From Paraburkholderia agricolaris (GTDB lineage Bacteria > Pseudomonadota > Gammaproteobacteria > Burkholderiales > Burkholderiaceae): a stretch of 64,000 nucleotides of DNA. The DNA lies in the NCBI RefSeq assembly GCF_009455635.1, contig NZ_QPER01000002.1, forward strand, positions 1,736,001 through 1,800,000, read 5' to 3'. This document shows positions 37,180-46,774 of this stretch, in pieces; the stretch's first letter is position 1, and each line of letters starts with the position of its first letter. The translations under genes and the position numbers were made by a program. The notes under the pieces were generated by a model that saw nothing but the letters and a program-made list of their open reading frames with translations, had not been told where the DNA came from and ran no database searches.

Positions 37180-38424
37180 ATGCCGGCGTGGCTGACTGTG
37201 GTGGGCATAGGCGATGACGGCTTCGCCGGTTTGGGGCGGCCCGCGCGGCGTGCTTTGCTGGAAGCGTCGGTGGTTTATGGCGGCGAACGTCATCTGGCGA
37301 TGCTGCCCAGGCGTCTGGCTGCGCGCCGGACGGCATGGCCGAAGCCGTTCGATCTTGCACCTTTGCTGGCGGAGCGTGGTGGGCCCGTGTGTGTGCTGGC
37401 GAGTGGCGACCCGATGCTGTTCGGCGTCGGCGCCACGTTGGCGCGGCAATTGCCGACCGGTGAATTGCGGGTGCTGCCGGCGCCGTCGTCGCTATCGCTA
37501 GCGGCTGCACGGCTGGGCTGGCCGTTGCAGGATGTGGCCACGGTTTCGCTAGTGGGGCGGCCATTGCCGGCGCTGAATGCCCATTTGTACGACGGCGCAC
37601 GCGTGTTCGTTTTGAGCGCTGACGGGCGTACACCCGCAGCGCTGGCTGAGTTGCTGAACGCGCGCGGTTTCGGCGCGACCCGGATGAGCGTGCTGGAACA
37701 TTTGGGCGGCGACCTGGAGCGGTGTATCGACGGACGCGCCGACCAGTGGTCCGCGGGCGACGTGGCGGCGCTGAACCTGGTCGCGCTTGAATGCCGTGCA
37801 ACGGAAGGCGCGCCGCGTTTGCCGTTGACCACCGGCTTGCCCGACGACGCCTTTCGCCACGACGGCCAGTTGACCAAGCGCGACGTCCGCGCGATCACGC
37901 TGGCGCGCCTCGCGCCGACGCCTGGCGAACTGCTCTGGGATGTCGGCGCGGGCAGTGGTTCGATCGGCATCGAATGGATGCGTGCGCATCCGGGCTGCCG
38001 CGCAATCGCGATCGAAGGACACGCGGAGCGTCAGCGGTTCATCGAACACAATCGCGATGCGTTGGGCGTGCCGGGTTTGCAACTGGTCGCCGGCCGCGCG
38101 CCCGAGGCACTGGCAGGATTGGCCGAGCCGGATGCCGTGTTCATCGGCGGCGGTGTAACGGTGGCGGGTGTGCTCGATGCGTGCTGGGCGCGTCTGCGCG
38201 AAGGCGGGAGACTGGTCGCCAATGCCGTCACTTTGCAAGGCGAGGCGGCGCTCGCGGCATGGCGGGAGCAGCATGGCGGCACGCTGACCCGCATCGCGCT
38301 GGCTGAGGCTCAGCCGCTCGGCGGTTTCGATACGTGGCGTCAGGCGTTGCCGATTACGTTGCTGGAGGTCACAAAACAGGCCAACGGCACGCACGGCGCG
38401 TCCGGCAACTCACCTCAACCATAG
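37180..38424 (+). CDS. cobL: Precorrin-6Y C5,15-methyltransferase (decarboxylating)
   Basis: 414 residues from ATG 37180 with GAGG 8 bases upstream; the frame remains open leftward through the riboswitch, which is not plausible coding. The N-terminal CbiE half ([31 protein letters not shown]) and the C-terminal CbiT half ([21 protein letters not shown], a SAM-binding loop) are fused as in aerobic CobL. It methylates C5 and C15 and decarboxylates the acetate at C12. First gene of the rightward operon cobL-cobK-cobM. Confidence 0.94.
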   Translation: MPAWLTVVGIGDDGFAGLGRPARRALLEASVVYGGERHLAMLPRRLAARRTAWPKPFDLAPLLAERGGPVCVLASGDPMLFGVGATLARQLPTGELRVLPAPSSLSLAAARLGWPLQDVATVSLVGRPLPALNAHLYDGARVFVLSADGRTPAALAELLNARGFGATRMSVLEHLGGDLERCIDGRADQWSAGDVAALNLVALECRATEGAPRLPLTTGLPDDAFRHDGQLTKRDVRAITLARLAPTPGELLWDVGAGSGSIGIEWMRAHPGCRAIAIEGHAERQRFIEHNRDALGVPGLQLVAGRAPEALAGLAEPDAVFIGGGVTVAGVLDACWARLREGGRLVANAVTLQGEAALAAWREQHGGTLTRIALAEAQPLGGFDTWRQALPITLLEVTKQANGTHGASGNSPQP

Positions 38425-38437
38425 TCGGAGCCGTGCA

Positions 38438-39160
38438 ATGAAGCGCGTTCTGCTGCTCGGCGGCACCGGCGATGCTTTGCGGATCGCCAGACAACTCGGT
38501 CATGAGCACGTGTACAGTCTCGCGGGCCTCGGCAAGGTGCCGGACGATCTGCCATGCGCGGTGCGTGTGGGCGGCTTCGGCGGTAGCGAAGGGATGGCGC
38601 GCTATATCGCGGACGAACGTATCGACCTGGTGATTGACGCGACGCATCCGTACGCCGCGCAGATTAGCGCCAATGCTGTGAAAGCGAGCGGCGTGGCGCG
38701 CGTGCCGTGTTGGGCACTGCGTCGCGAAGCCTGGCAGCCGCAAGCCGGCGACGACTGGCGCATGGTCGGCGATTGGGCCGAGCTTACGGCGGCGCTCGCT
38801 TCGTTCAAGCGGCCACTTTTCACGCTCGGACGCGAACCGCTTGCGCATCTCGACGAAATCCCTCTGCGGCAATTCTGGACGATACGTTGCCTCGACGCAC
38901 CCGAAACCCATCCGCGTGCGCGGATTCTGGCGACACGCGGGCCGTTTACACTCGAAGGCGAACGAGCGCTGTTCAGCGCGGAAGCCTTCGATGTCATCGT
39001 CAGCAAAAACAGCGGGGGTAGCGCCACCGAAGCGAAACTCGAAGTCGCGCGCGAACGCGGCTTGCCGGTCGTGATGCTGCGGCGCCCTGAATTGCCCGCG
39101 GTCGATCGCGAGTTTGCAAGCGTGGCCGACTTGCTGGAAGCGTTGCGAGTCTCGACTTGA
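38438..39160 (+). CDS. cobK: Precorrin-6A reductase
   Basis: 240 residues; starts 13 bases after cobL. The N-terminal LLLGGTGDALRIARQLG, the central DATHPYAAQISANAV and the C-terminal VSKNSGGSATEAKLEVARERGLPVVMLRRP are the CobK/CbiJ hallmarks. It reduces precorrin-6A to 6B with NADPH in the cytoplasm. Confidence 0.94.
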   Translation: MKRVLLLGGTGDALRIARQLGHEHVYSLAGLGKVPDDLPCAVRVGGFGGSEGMARYIADERIDLVIDATHPYAAQISANAVKASGVARVPCWALRREAWQPQAGDDWRMVGDWAELTAALASFKRPLFTLGREPLAHLDEIPLRQFWTIRCLDAPETHPRARILATRGPFTLEGERALFSAEAFDVIVSKNSGGSATEAKLEVARERGLPVVMLRRPELPAVDREFASVADLLEALRVST

Positions 39161-39206
39161 ATGGCACATGCATGACATTCCGGCCAATCGAATCATGGAG
39201 TACTGA

Positions 39207-39935
39207 ATGACGGTGTTTTTTATCGGTGCGGGTCCGGGCGACCCGGAACTGATCACAGTAAAAGGGCAACGCCTCGTGCGCGGCTGTCCGGTGATCCTGT
39301 ACGCCGGCTCGCTGGTGCCGGCCGCTGTTTTGGACGGCCATAGTGCGGAGCAGGTCGTGAATACCGCCGAGCTCGACCTCGATCGGATCGTTGATTTGCT
39401 TAAGGCCGCACACGACAAAGGCCAGGACGTGGCGCGCGTGCATTCCGGCGACCCGTCGTTGTATGGCGCAATCGGCGAACAGATCCGCAGGCTTCGCGAA
39501 CTCAATATTCCCTACGAAATCGTGCCGGGCGTAACGGCAACCGCGGCTTGCGCGGCGACGCTCGGCTGCGAACTGACGCTGCCCAATATTTCGCAGACGT
39601 TGATCCTCACGCGTTTCGCCAGCAAAACGACCATGCCGGAGGGCGAGCAACTCGCCGACCTCGCGAGACATCGCGCGACGATGGCGATTCACCTCGGCGT
39701 GCGTCATCTGGCACGCATCGTCGATGAGTTGCGGCCACATTACGGCGGCGATTGTCCAATCGCGGTGGTCTATCGGGCGAGTTGGCCGGATGAGGAGAAG
39801 ATCGTCGGTACGCTCGACGATATCGTGGGCAAAGTGCAAACGACCTCCATCGAGCGTACGGCGCTGATTCTGGTAGGGCGGGTACTCGCCGCGGACGGGT
39901 TCACTGAGTCCACGCTGTACGCGAAAGGCGCCTGA
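39207..39935 (+). CDS. cobM: Precorrin-4 C11-methyltransferase
   Basis: 242 residues of the tetrapyrrole methylase fold: [65 protein letters not shown], and MAIHLGVRHL. It methylates C11 of precorrin-4. Last gene of cobL-cobK-cobM. It is followed by a convergent gene remnant and not by cobF. Confidence 0.95.
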   Translation: MTVFFIGAGPGDPELITVKGQRLVRGCPVILYAGSLVPAAVLDGHSAEQVVNTAELDLDRIVDLLKAAHDKGQDVARVHSGDPSLYGAIGEQIRRLRELNIPYEIVPGVTATAACAATLGCELTLPNISQTLILTRFASKTTMPEGEQLADLARHRATMAIHLGVRHLARIVDELRPHYGGDCPIAVVYRASWPDEEKIVGTLDDIVGKVQTTSIERTALILVGRVLAADGFTESTLYAKGA

Positions 39936-39954
39936 TTCGCGCGGCGCCGACTTC

Positions 39955-40113
39955 TTATCCTCCGGTTTTTAGCTGCGCCCACAGCCTGCCTTCCAGGCGC
40001 TTGATCGGGGCAGGCAAAGGCTTGAGCAGAAACAGCGTTTTCAGCACGGAATCAGGCGGGTACACGGTCGGATCGTTGAGAATTTCCGGCCGCACGAATT
40101 TGCGCGCGGCCAG
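39955..40113 (-). pseudogene. 3' remnant of a polyamine ABC-transporter binding-protein gene (potD/potF-like)
   Basis: The last ~52 codons read AARKFVRPEILNDPTVYPP then a C-terminus ending in RLEGRLWAQLKTGG, which matches the C-terminal end of spermidine/putrescine-binding proteins. Upstream of about 40113 the frame loses this similarity and no signal peptide or body of the protein is found, because the rhomboid gene begins its 3' end at 40189. It is therefore a decayed tail left by a deletion or rearrangement. Similarity is judged from memory of the family. Confidence 0.6.
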
Positions 40114-40188
40114 GCCGGGACAGCGATTGATGGATTGATGCATCGGCAGATGCCGTCGCACATCCGGGCAAACTCGTCCATGTCTGTT

Positions 40189-41745
40189 TCAGCGTGGTGG
40201 ACTGCCGGTCGCCGCGCCCAGCTTCTTGACCAGCGCTGCCTGTTCTTTCGAATCTTGGCTGAGCGCGCGAAGCGATGCCGTCGCAACCGGATCGTTATCT
40301 TCAGTATGCGAGAGCATCACGGCGCCGGTTCGAACGATCCGGCGATTGTCGTCGAGATAGCGCAACATGGCCTGTCTTAGCGCGGTGCGCGGCGAGCCAT
40401 CGGGCAACCGCGTGTTCTCGACCGACGTATAAAGCGCCTCCCATTGCGGGAGGATATCCACAAAGAGCTTGTTGGAAGCGGCGTCTCTTTCTATTTGCGA
40501 ATGCATTTTCATGTGTTGCCATGCACGTGTGTCGTCGATCGCGTGTTTCTCCTGCGCACTCAATTCGACCAGCAGCTTCGAAAACTGAATCTCCTCGCGT
40601 TTGGCTTTGCTGACGTGCGTCAGCGGATAGGTCAAGGCGCCCAGCGTGACGCATGCCATGAGCGTGGACAGCAATGCGCTCCTGAACGAGTGCCGCTCGC
40701 GCGCTGCATTGTCCAGCGGTCTTGCCAGCAGCGCGCCGATCAGCAAACCGCCGACGAGACCGCCCAGGTGCGCGGCGTTGTCGGTGCCCCGATGCCGGAA
40801 GCCGTCGAGCAGGTTGATGACGATGAACACCCACATCGCGCTACGATTGCGCGCGGCAATGCTGGCGGGCAGTTCTTTGCGAAAGCGCAGCACGAAAATC
40901 AGCAAGCCACCGGCCACGCCGAAGATGGCGCCGGACGCGCCGGCACTGTTGATGGTTGGATGCGCGAGCACGCTCGCGATACTGCCGGTCAGTCCGGCGA
41001 ACAGATAGAGCGCGAGAAAACGCATGTTTCCGTAGAGGCGCTCAGTGAGGCGCCCCACGGCGTAAAGCGCAATCATGTTGAACGTGATGTGTATCAAGCC
41101 GAAATGCACGAACATCGAGGTGATCAGCCGCCAAGGTTCGTCACCGAGCGTATACGGTCCGAAGTTCGTGCCCCAGCCGACGATCGCAACGGGGTCCACT
41201 TTCATCACACCGACGCCCGCGCGGCACATCGCCAGGAACACCATCACGTTCAGCGCAATCAGCAGGTAGGTCACCCAGGTGAAGCGTGTTAGAGCGCTGA
41301 GCTTGTCCTTGAACGTGGTGAGCGCAATACGCTCTGCCGCGAATGCGGGCGTCATTTGAGCCGGCAGCAGCTCGACGATGCGCCGGACGTCTTCCTCGCT
41401 GCTTGCCTTCAGGACAACGTGCTCGACGCCACCTTGCGCTCGATGCAGATCGAACGAGATGCGGTGATGGGCGAGTTGGATGTCGAAGATTTCCGCACGC
41501 GGCAAGTTTCGTTGTTCTGTGTTGTTTTCTGTGTTGCGGGAGCGGCGCAGCGTGATGCTGTCATCTGAAAACGACAGTTGGCCGTTGATGCCTGATGAAT
41601 AGCGGATCGCGGATAGAAGGCCTGGTTTGCCGGAGGGCTTGATCGAGTAGCGCACGCTGAAGCGTTGCGTGCTGTCCCAACCGGCAAAAGGCGTTGTTCC
41701 TGAAGCGAGGCCAGGCGCTGTCAGGGTAGGTTCCAAACGATCCAT
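40189..41745 (-). CDS. Rhomboid family intramembrane serine protease
   Basis: 518 residues, much longer than a minimal rhomboid. Residues ~1-140 form a soluble N-terminal domain. The rhomboid core (about 155-375) has HITFNM (219-224), catalytic Ser271 in GASGAIFG and catalytic His326 in AAHLGG. A soluble C-terminal domain of about 130 residues follows. It should cleave substrates within the inner membrane. AAGGGG precedes the ATG. Confidence 0.92.
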   Translation of the reverse strand: MDRLEPTLTAPGLASGTTPFAGWDSTQRFSVRYSIKPSGKPGLLSAIRYSSGINGQLSFSDDSITLRRSRNTENNTEQRNLPRAEIFDIQLAHHRISFDLHRAQGGVEHVVLKASSEEDVRRIVELLPAQMTPAFAAERIALTTFKDKLSALTRFTWVTYLLIALNVMVFLAMCRAGVGVMKVDPVAIVGWGTNFGPYTLGDEPWRLITSMFVHFGLIHITFNMIALYAVGRLTERLYGNMRFLALYLFAGLTGSIASVLAHPTINSAGASGAIFGVAGGLLIFVLRFRKELPASIAARNRSAMWVFIVINLLDGFRHRGTDNAAHLGGLVGGLLIGALLARPLDNAARERHSFRSALLSTLMACVTLGALTYPLTHVSKAKREEIQFSKLLVELSAQEKHAIDDTRAWQHMKMHSQIERDAASNKLFVDILPQWEALYTSVENTRLPDGSPRTALRQAMLRYLDDNRRIVRTGAVMLSHTEDNDPVATASLRALSQDSKEQAALVKKLGAATGSPPR

Positions 41746-41913
41746 ACGATCCCCTTACTCTCTCTATTTTTCGTTATGTTCTTCTTGAAGATCGCCCTTC
41801 TGGTTTGGGGCGTCGCGTGGTTCTGATTGTAGTATTGAAACCCGAGCCTGCGCCCGGGTAAATGCCGCAAGTTCTGCACCGTCTTCCGTCCATGAGGCCG
41901 CTATCCTAGCGTC

Positions 41914-42813
41914 ATGATGAAGCCCAGCACCGAACGCGATTATCGTCGACGGATCGCCCGCGTAGTCGAGGCGATTCTGGTGGAACCCGGCGCGCCGCAT
42001 ACGCTCGAGAGCCTTGCCGCGGTGGCGCATCTCTCGCCTTATCACTTCCATCGGATCTATCGCGCGCTAACCGGCGAAAGCGTGGTCGAGACCGTGCAGC
42101 GCCTGCGGCTCGCCCAGGCCGCGCAACGGCTGACCAACGCCGCGGCTTTGGTCACCATGGTCGCGCACGACGCCGGCTACAACAGTCCGCAGGCTTTTGC
42201 GCGCGCGTTTCGCGGTTTCACCGGGGTGACGCCGAGCGAATTCAAGGCGCGGCAGAAGCGACTGGCCGCGCCGTCCAGAGGGCGCCGCGACAACGAGGCA
42301 AACGGGACCGGCAGCGAACACGCGGCTGAAAGCCGGATGTCGGCTTTGCCGTCGGTTGAACTCACCGAGATCGCGCCGCTCGATCTTCTGTGCCTTCGCC
42401 ACGAAGGACCGGTCGCGACGATCGGGCAAACCTTTCGCTCGCTGATGGAACGGCTCGGCTGCGGCGCGAACGCGCTTGAGGACCAGCGTATCGGCGTCTG
42501 TACGCGCGATCCGGCGCAGCCTGCCGGTTTCCGCTATCACGCGGGCCTTGTCGCGTCGCCTCATGATGTGCTGGAACCGGGCGAGGCAATCGAACCTATG
42601 CGGGTGGAGGGCGGACTGTACGCGGTGCATCGGCTGATCGGCCCGTATGCGTTGATCGCGCCGACCTTCCATGCGCTCTACCGCGGCTGGCTGCCGCAAA
42701 GCGGCTATGCACGCGACAACCGTCCGTTGCTCGAGGTGTACCGGAACCCGGCGATTGCCGGTTTGCAGCACACATGCGTCACGGATCTGATGATCCCCAT
42801 TCGCAAGGATTAG
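41914..42813 (+). CDS. AraC family regulator with GyrI-like effector domain
   Basis: 299 residues. N-terminal AraC double helix-turn-helix (HTLESLAAVAHLSPYHFHRIYRALTGES and GYNSPQAFARAFRGFTGVTPSEFK), a linker, and a C-terminal GyrI-like/SOUL small-molecule-binding domain (about 140-299). This layout is the Rob/SbmC-type drug or antimicrobial sensor. Two bases separate its stop codon from the next gene, so the hydrolase is co-transcribed. Confidence 0.9.
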   Translation: MMKPSTERDYRRRIARVVEAILVEPGAPHTLESLAAVAHLSPYHFHRIYRALTGESVVETVQRLRLAQAAQRLTNAAALVTMVAHDAGYNSPQAFARAFRGFTGVTPSEFKARQKRLAAPSRGRRDNEANGTGSEHAAESRMSALPSVELTEIAPLDLLCLRHEGPVATIGQTFRSLMERLGCGANALEDQRIGVCTRDPAQPAGFRYHAGLVASPHDVLEPGEAIEPMRVEGGLYAVHRLIGPYALIAPTFHALYRGWLPQSGYARDNRPLLEVYRNPAIAGLQHTCVTDLMIPIRKD

Positions 42814-42815
42814 TC

Positions 42816-43940
42816 ATGTTTCGTTTCTGCTGTGCCGCCTTCGCGTGTTCGGTGGCCTTGTTGTGGGCAGACGCCGCCGCGCCGGCCGATCCGCCCGCCT
42901 GGCATGTGGGTGAGGCCGCGCGTGTGTTTCATCCTGCCACGGTGCGTAACTGGCGCGGGGCTCGGACCCAGGCGCTGGTGACGACCATCTGGTATCCGGC
43001 CGATCCGGCGAGCCCGGAACTCGCCCATGATCTTGGCGCGCCGGGGCGCCCGCTGTTTCATGGGCACCCGGCCATCGTGGATGCGCCGCTGTCGAGCGCG
43101 CGAGCGAAGTATCCGCTGCTCGTGCTGTCGCACGGCACCGGCGGCAGCGCGGACAGTCTCGACTGGCTGGCCTCGGCGCTCGCGGCCCAGGGCTATATCG
43201 TGGCGGGCGCCAATCATCCCGGTAACAACGCATTGGAGCCGATGACCCGCGATGGCTTCATGCTCTGGTGGGAGCGCGCCACGGACGCGAGCGAAGTGCT
43301 GGACGGCGTCCTTGCCGATCCGATGCTGGGCCCGCATGTCGATCGTGACCGGATCGGCGCCGTAGGTTTCTCGCTCGGTGGGTACACGGTTCTCGAACTG
43401 GCCGGCGCGCGAACCAATTTGCCGGCCTTCGAGCGTTTCTGCTCGGGGCCGCAGGCCGATGCGATCTGTCATCCGCCGGAAGCCGCCAGAATCCACGAGG
43501 ACCCTCACGCACCGCCGTTGACACTCGCCACGCTTTCGCCGGAAACGAAGGCGTCCCGGGACCGCGCCGGCGATTCGTACCGGGATGCGCGCGTCAAGGC
43601 GGTCTTTGCGATCGCGCCGGCGCTAGGCGAGGCTTTCGATAGCCACTCGTTCGCGGACGTCGACATTCCCGTCTCGCTGCTCGCGGGCGAGGCCGACGTG
43701 ACCGCGCCGGTGGACACCAACATTCACCGCATCGCGGGTTTGCTGCCGAAGGCAAGCGTCACGATGGTGCCGGGCGCGTCGCACTACACCTTTCTCGACA
43801 CCTGCCTGCCCGGTGTAATGGATCGTCTTGCGACTATCTGCAAGGACAATCCAGGTGTCGATCGGGATGCTGTACACGCGCAAACGGCCCAAAGGGCGAT
43901 CGATTTCTTCGCCACCGCGTTGCCGGCGAGTGGCGCGTAG
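42816..43940 (+). CDS. Secreted alpha/beta hydrolase (dienelactone hydrolase/PAF-acetylhydrolase-like)
   Basis: 374 residues with an N-terminal signal peptide (about 1-20, AFACSVALLWADAAA). The body has LVLSHGTGGSADS (oxyanion region), the nucleophile elbow GFSLGG (Ser about residue 190) and late acid/His positions LLAGEADVTAPVD and GASHYTFLD. An esterase/lipase-like activity in the periplasm is likely; substrate unknown. It is the second gene of a pair with the AraC/GyrI regulator. Confidence 0.85.
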   Translation: MFRFCCAAFACSVALLWADAAAPADPPAWHVGEAARVFHPATVRNWRGARTQALVTTIWYPADPASPELAHDLGAPGRPLFHGHPAIVDAPLSSARAKYPLLVLSHGTGGSADSLDWLASALAAQGYIVAGANHPGNNALEPMTRDGFMLWWERATDASEVLDGVLADPMLGPHVDRDRIGAVGFSLGGYTVLELAGARTNLPAFERFCSGPQADAICHPPEAARIHEDPHAPPLTLATLSPETKASRDRAGDSYRDARVKAVFAIAPALGEAFDSHSFADVDIPVSLLAGEADVTAPVDTNIHRIAGLLPKASVTMVPGASHYTFLDTCLPGVMDRLATICKDNPGVDRDAVHAQTAQRAIDFFATALPASGA

Positions 43941-43963
43941 CGCCACGTATCACGCAGCGGCGC

Positions 43964-45457
43964 TCAATCCTCGAGTGGCGACAACGCTTCAAGCGGAATC
44001 TGCTTCGTCGGCCCGATGGAGATGGGCGGCACGAAACTGAGCAGCACGACCACAAAAATCGCAATCGCGAAGATCGAGATGAAAGTCAGGTGCAGCGATT
44101 GATGCAGCACCATGCGGATCATGTCGCTGTCGGCGAGACTCGTCACCTGATTCTGCAGCAGCGCTTTTAACTGATCCGAGGTGACCACGGCCACATCCTT
44201 CGAGTGGCTGAGGCCGAAGTTGAGCACCGCGCCGAACAACGTTGCGCCCAGCGTGCTGCCGAGATTGCGAGAGAAAAGATTCGATGCGGTCGCGCTGCCG
44301 CGTTCGTCCATCTTGACGATCTCCTGGATCAGCACGAGCGAGCTGACGCTCGACGTGCCCATGCCGAAGCCCATGATGAGCGAGCCGAACGCCGCGATGA
44401 GCGGTGAGCCGCCAGGCTGCAGGAACAGCAGCAACACCGCGCCGAGCGGCACGAAAGCGCTGCCGCCGATCAGAATGCGCCGCAAGCCGATGCGGTGAAA
44501 TGACTTCGCCGCGAGCGTCGCGCCCGCCGGCCAGCCCACCATCATCATCGTGAGCGCAAGACCCGCGACCACGGGCGAACGGTGCAGCACGCCTTGAACA
44601 TACATCGGCAGGAAGGTGGTGGCGCCCATCAGGATCATGCCGGCCAGCACGGTGGCGGCATTGCACGCCGCAATCGGCCGTCGGCTCCAGAGCGCGAACG
44701 AGATCATCGGCTCAGCCGCGCGGCGTTCCTGGAACACGAACAACAGCAGGCACAGCATGAACGCGCCACCGGCGAGCGAGGCTTTGACGAGGTCGTCGTC
44801 GCCTGCGTAGGTCAGCGCCATCATCAGTGCCGCGATCGCCGCCATGAAGAGCGCCGCGCCCGCGAAATCGATCGACGGCCGCGCGTGCCGTTCCGATTCG
44901 CGCAGGAACGCAATGAAGCCGGCTGCCGAAGCAAGGCCGATCGGCACGTTCATCCAGAAGATCCACGCCCACGACAGATTGTGAATGATGAAGCCGCCCA
45001 CCATCGGCCCGACCACCGCTGAAATCGCCCACACGCTGGCGAGATAACCCTGCACCTTGCCGCGTTCGCGCGCCGGATAGAGATCGGCGACGATGGTCAG
45101 CGTGACCGGCTGGATCGCGCCCGCGCCGACCCCCTGGATCAGACGGAACACGATCATCGCGGGCATCGACCACGCGAAGCCGGCCAGCACCGAACCGAGC
45201 AGAAAGATCGCGATGCCGGCGAGCATGACCGGCTTGCGTCCGTACAGATCGGCAAGCTTGCCGAACACCACGGTCATCGCGGTTTGCGTCAGCAGGAACG
45301 ACGAGAAGACCCAGCTATACAGATGCAGATCGCCGAGTTGCGCGACGATCTGCGGCATGGCGGTGGAAACGATGGTGGCTTCAATGGCGACCATTGCCAT
45401 TGAAGCCATGACGGCGGCAATGACTAAACGACGCGACGATTGCGGGCTGCGGGACAT
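43964..45457 (-). CDS. DHA2-type MFS drug efflux transporter (EmrB-like)
   Basis: 497 residues from ATG 45457. Fourteen hydrophobic segments; the DHA2 motifs are present: LADLYGRKPVMLAGIAIFLLGSVLAGFAWSMPAMIVFRLIQGVGAGAIQPV, then ERGKVQGYLASVWAISAVVGPMVGGFI and WIFWMNVPIG. It exports drugs or toxic compounds by proton antiport. No EmrA-like partner gene is next to it. It is convergent with the hydrolase gene. Confidence 0.92.
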   Translation of the reverse strand: MSRSPQSSRRLVIAAVMASMAMVAIEATIVSTAMPQIVAQLGDLHLYSWVFSSFLLTQTAMTVVFGKLADLYGRKPVMLAGIAIFLLGSVLAGFAWSMPAMIVFRLIQGVGAGAIQPVTLTIVADLYPARERGKVQGYLASVWAISAVVGPMVGGFIIHNLSWAWIFWMNVPIGLASAAGFIAFLRESERHARPSIDFAGAALFMAAIAALMMALTYAGDDDLVKASLAGGAFMLCLLLFVFQERRAAEPMISFALWSRRPIAACNAATVLAGMILMGATTFLPMYVQGVLHRSPVVAGLALTMMMVGWPAGATLAAKSFHRIGLRRILIGGSAFVPLGAVLLLFLQPGGSPLIAAFGSLIMGFGMGTSSVSSLVLIQEIVKMDERGSATASNLFSRNLGSTLGATLFGAVLNFGLSHSKDVAVVTSDQLKALLQNQVTSLADSDMIRMVLHQSLHLTFISIFAIAIFVVVLLSFVPPISIGPTKQIPLEALSPLED

Positions 45458-45692
45458 GGGGGCGGTAGTATTAGGATGTTGGAGGCGTCTGACGGCATAA
45501 CAGGCACACGCATGCCGCGACGCATAAGCGCGGCCGCCCGAAGGCGGCCGATCTCGAGTATGCACCTTGCGGAGAATGTGTGCTGAACGCGGCTAGCGGC
45601 GGCGCAGGTCAGTCCGGTATTGAAGTGGTACCGGAACGGCTTGGCATGGCCATTGCGGCATCAGCATTACTTTCGCCAAATGGAGGGTCATT

Positions 45693-45953
45693 ATGAGGAT
45701 CGAATTCACCGGACGCCGTGAAGTGGTGGCAGCGGCGCGCGTCGCCTTCGAAGCCAATGTCGATGGAGCCGACGTCTGGTGCAGCGTGTCGCTGGACGCG
45801 CTGAATAGTCATTTCGGCAACGAGGGACCGTCGGCCCACGATCTGGTCGGGACCTTCGAGGCCAATCGCGCGCGGATTGAAAATGCTACGCGGCGCGTCC
45901 TCGAAAAAAACGGGGGACGGTCAGTGGAACTCGAAACCGGGGATTTCAACTGA
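45693..45953 (+). CDS. DUF1488 domain protein
   Basis: 86 residues, ATG preceded by GGAGG at 5 bases. The whole protein matches the DUF1488 pattern (EFTGRREVVAAARVAFEANVDGADVWCSVSLDALNSHFG...). The function of this small soluble family is unknown. Stands alone. Confidence 0.8.
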   Translation: MRIEFTGRREVVAAARVAFEANVDGADVWCSVSLDALNSHFGNEGPSAHDLVGTFEANRARIENATRRVLEKNGGRSVELETGDFN

Positions 45954-46184
45954 GCCCTGAGCGGCCCAAATCCTGACACGGGAGGGCGGTCCGGCATCTG
46001 TGCGCCGGGCCCGCTCTGATTGCTTTTCGCCAGCGCACCGGCTGATTTCTCCAGATTCAACAACAATCCCTTCGATGAGCGCCCGTTACTCCGTGCGGAA
46101 TCGGCGCCTATATTGGGTTCAGCGGTCACGACGAGTATGAGTCCACTGACCGCCCACCCTCAATCATCGGAGTTTGTTTTTACC

Positions 46185-46493
46185 ATGAAGTCTTTGATCC
46201 AGGCCGTCGTTATCGTTGCTTCGCTTACCGCTTCGGCCACCGTTTTTGCGCAATCGAATTCCCGCATCACCCGTGAGCAGGTGCGTGCCGAACTGATCCA
46301 ACTCCAGCAGGCGGGGTATCACGTCGGTGACGGCGACCAGGCGCATTATCCTGATGCGATTCAGGCTGCGCAGGCACGAATTGCCGCCCGCAACAGCGAC
46401 TTGAGCGGCTACGGTGGCAACGCCGCGGGCTCGTCGCAAAGCGGTCGTCCGGCGGTATCGGCCGCGGACTGGAATGCGATGTACGGCCATTAA
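46185..46493 (+). CDS. DUF4148 exported protein
   Basis: 102 residues from ATG 46185. A signal peptide (MKSLIQAVVIVASLTASATVFAQ) is cleaved near residue 23; the mature part has the DUF4148 core ITREQVRAELIQLQQAGYHVGDGDQAHYPDAIQAAQARIAA. Burkholderiaceae carry many copies of this small periplasmic family, whose function is unknown. The longer frame to 46020 is rejected because the signal peptide then lies inside the protein. Confidence 0.9.
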   Translation: MKSLIQAVVIVASLTASATVFAQSNSRITREQVRAELIQLQQAGYHVGDGDQAHYPDAIQAAQARIAARNSDLSGYGGNAAGSSQSGRPAVSAADWNAMYGH

Positions 46494-46774
46494 ACCGTGA
46501 GCTTTGCCGAAAACGCGGCGAGGATTGACTGACCTGGTTGTGTTGCGCTTATGCGTGTTGATGCGTGTTGCCATGTGGCGATGCAGCAATGCAGCAATGC
46601 GATAGCGCGCATTAGCGCAACGCGTTCGGGTTTTCGCCGCGAAGCCGGCGAGCGGTGGAGAGCGGAGAAGATCGGTGGAAAGGACTCTTCCAGAGTCGCG
46701 TGTACATCCGCTGCGTCTGCGCAGGTACAGTATTTATGCCCGCACGGTTTCCGGTGTGCGGACGAGAGAGTTGG
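46494..46774 (+). ncRNA. Possible small RNA ending at an orphan terminator
   Basis: No gene ends near the terminator at 46775-46803; the last stop codon is about 280 bases upstream. A promoter-like TTGACT (46525) - 18 bases - TTATGC (46549) lies ahead of it. Short tandem repeats (ATGCGTGTTG twice at 46551-46570; GCAGCAAT twice) and a CCGCAC/GTGCGG hairpin near 46740-46760 lie between. A terminated non-coding transcript is possible, but the evidence is only positional. Confidence 0.3.
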
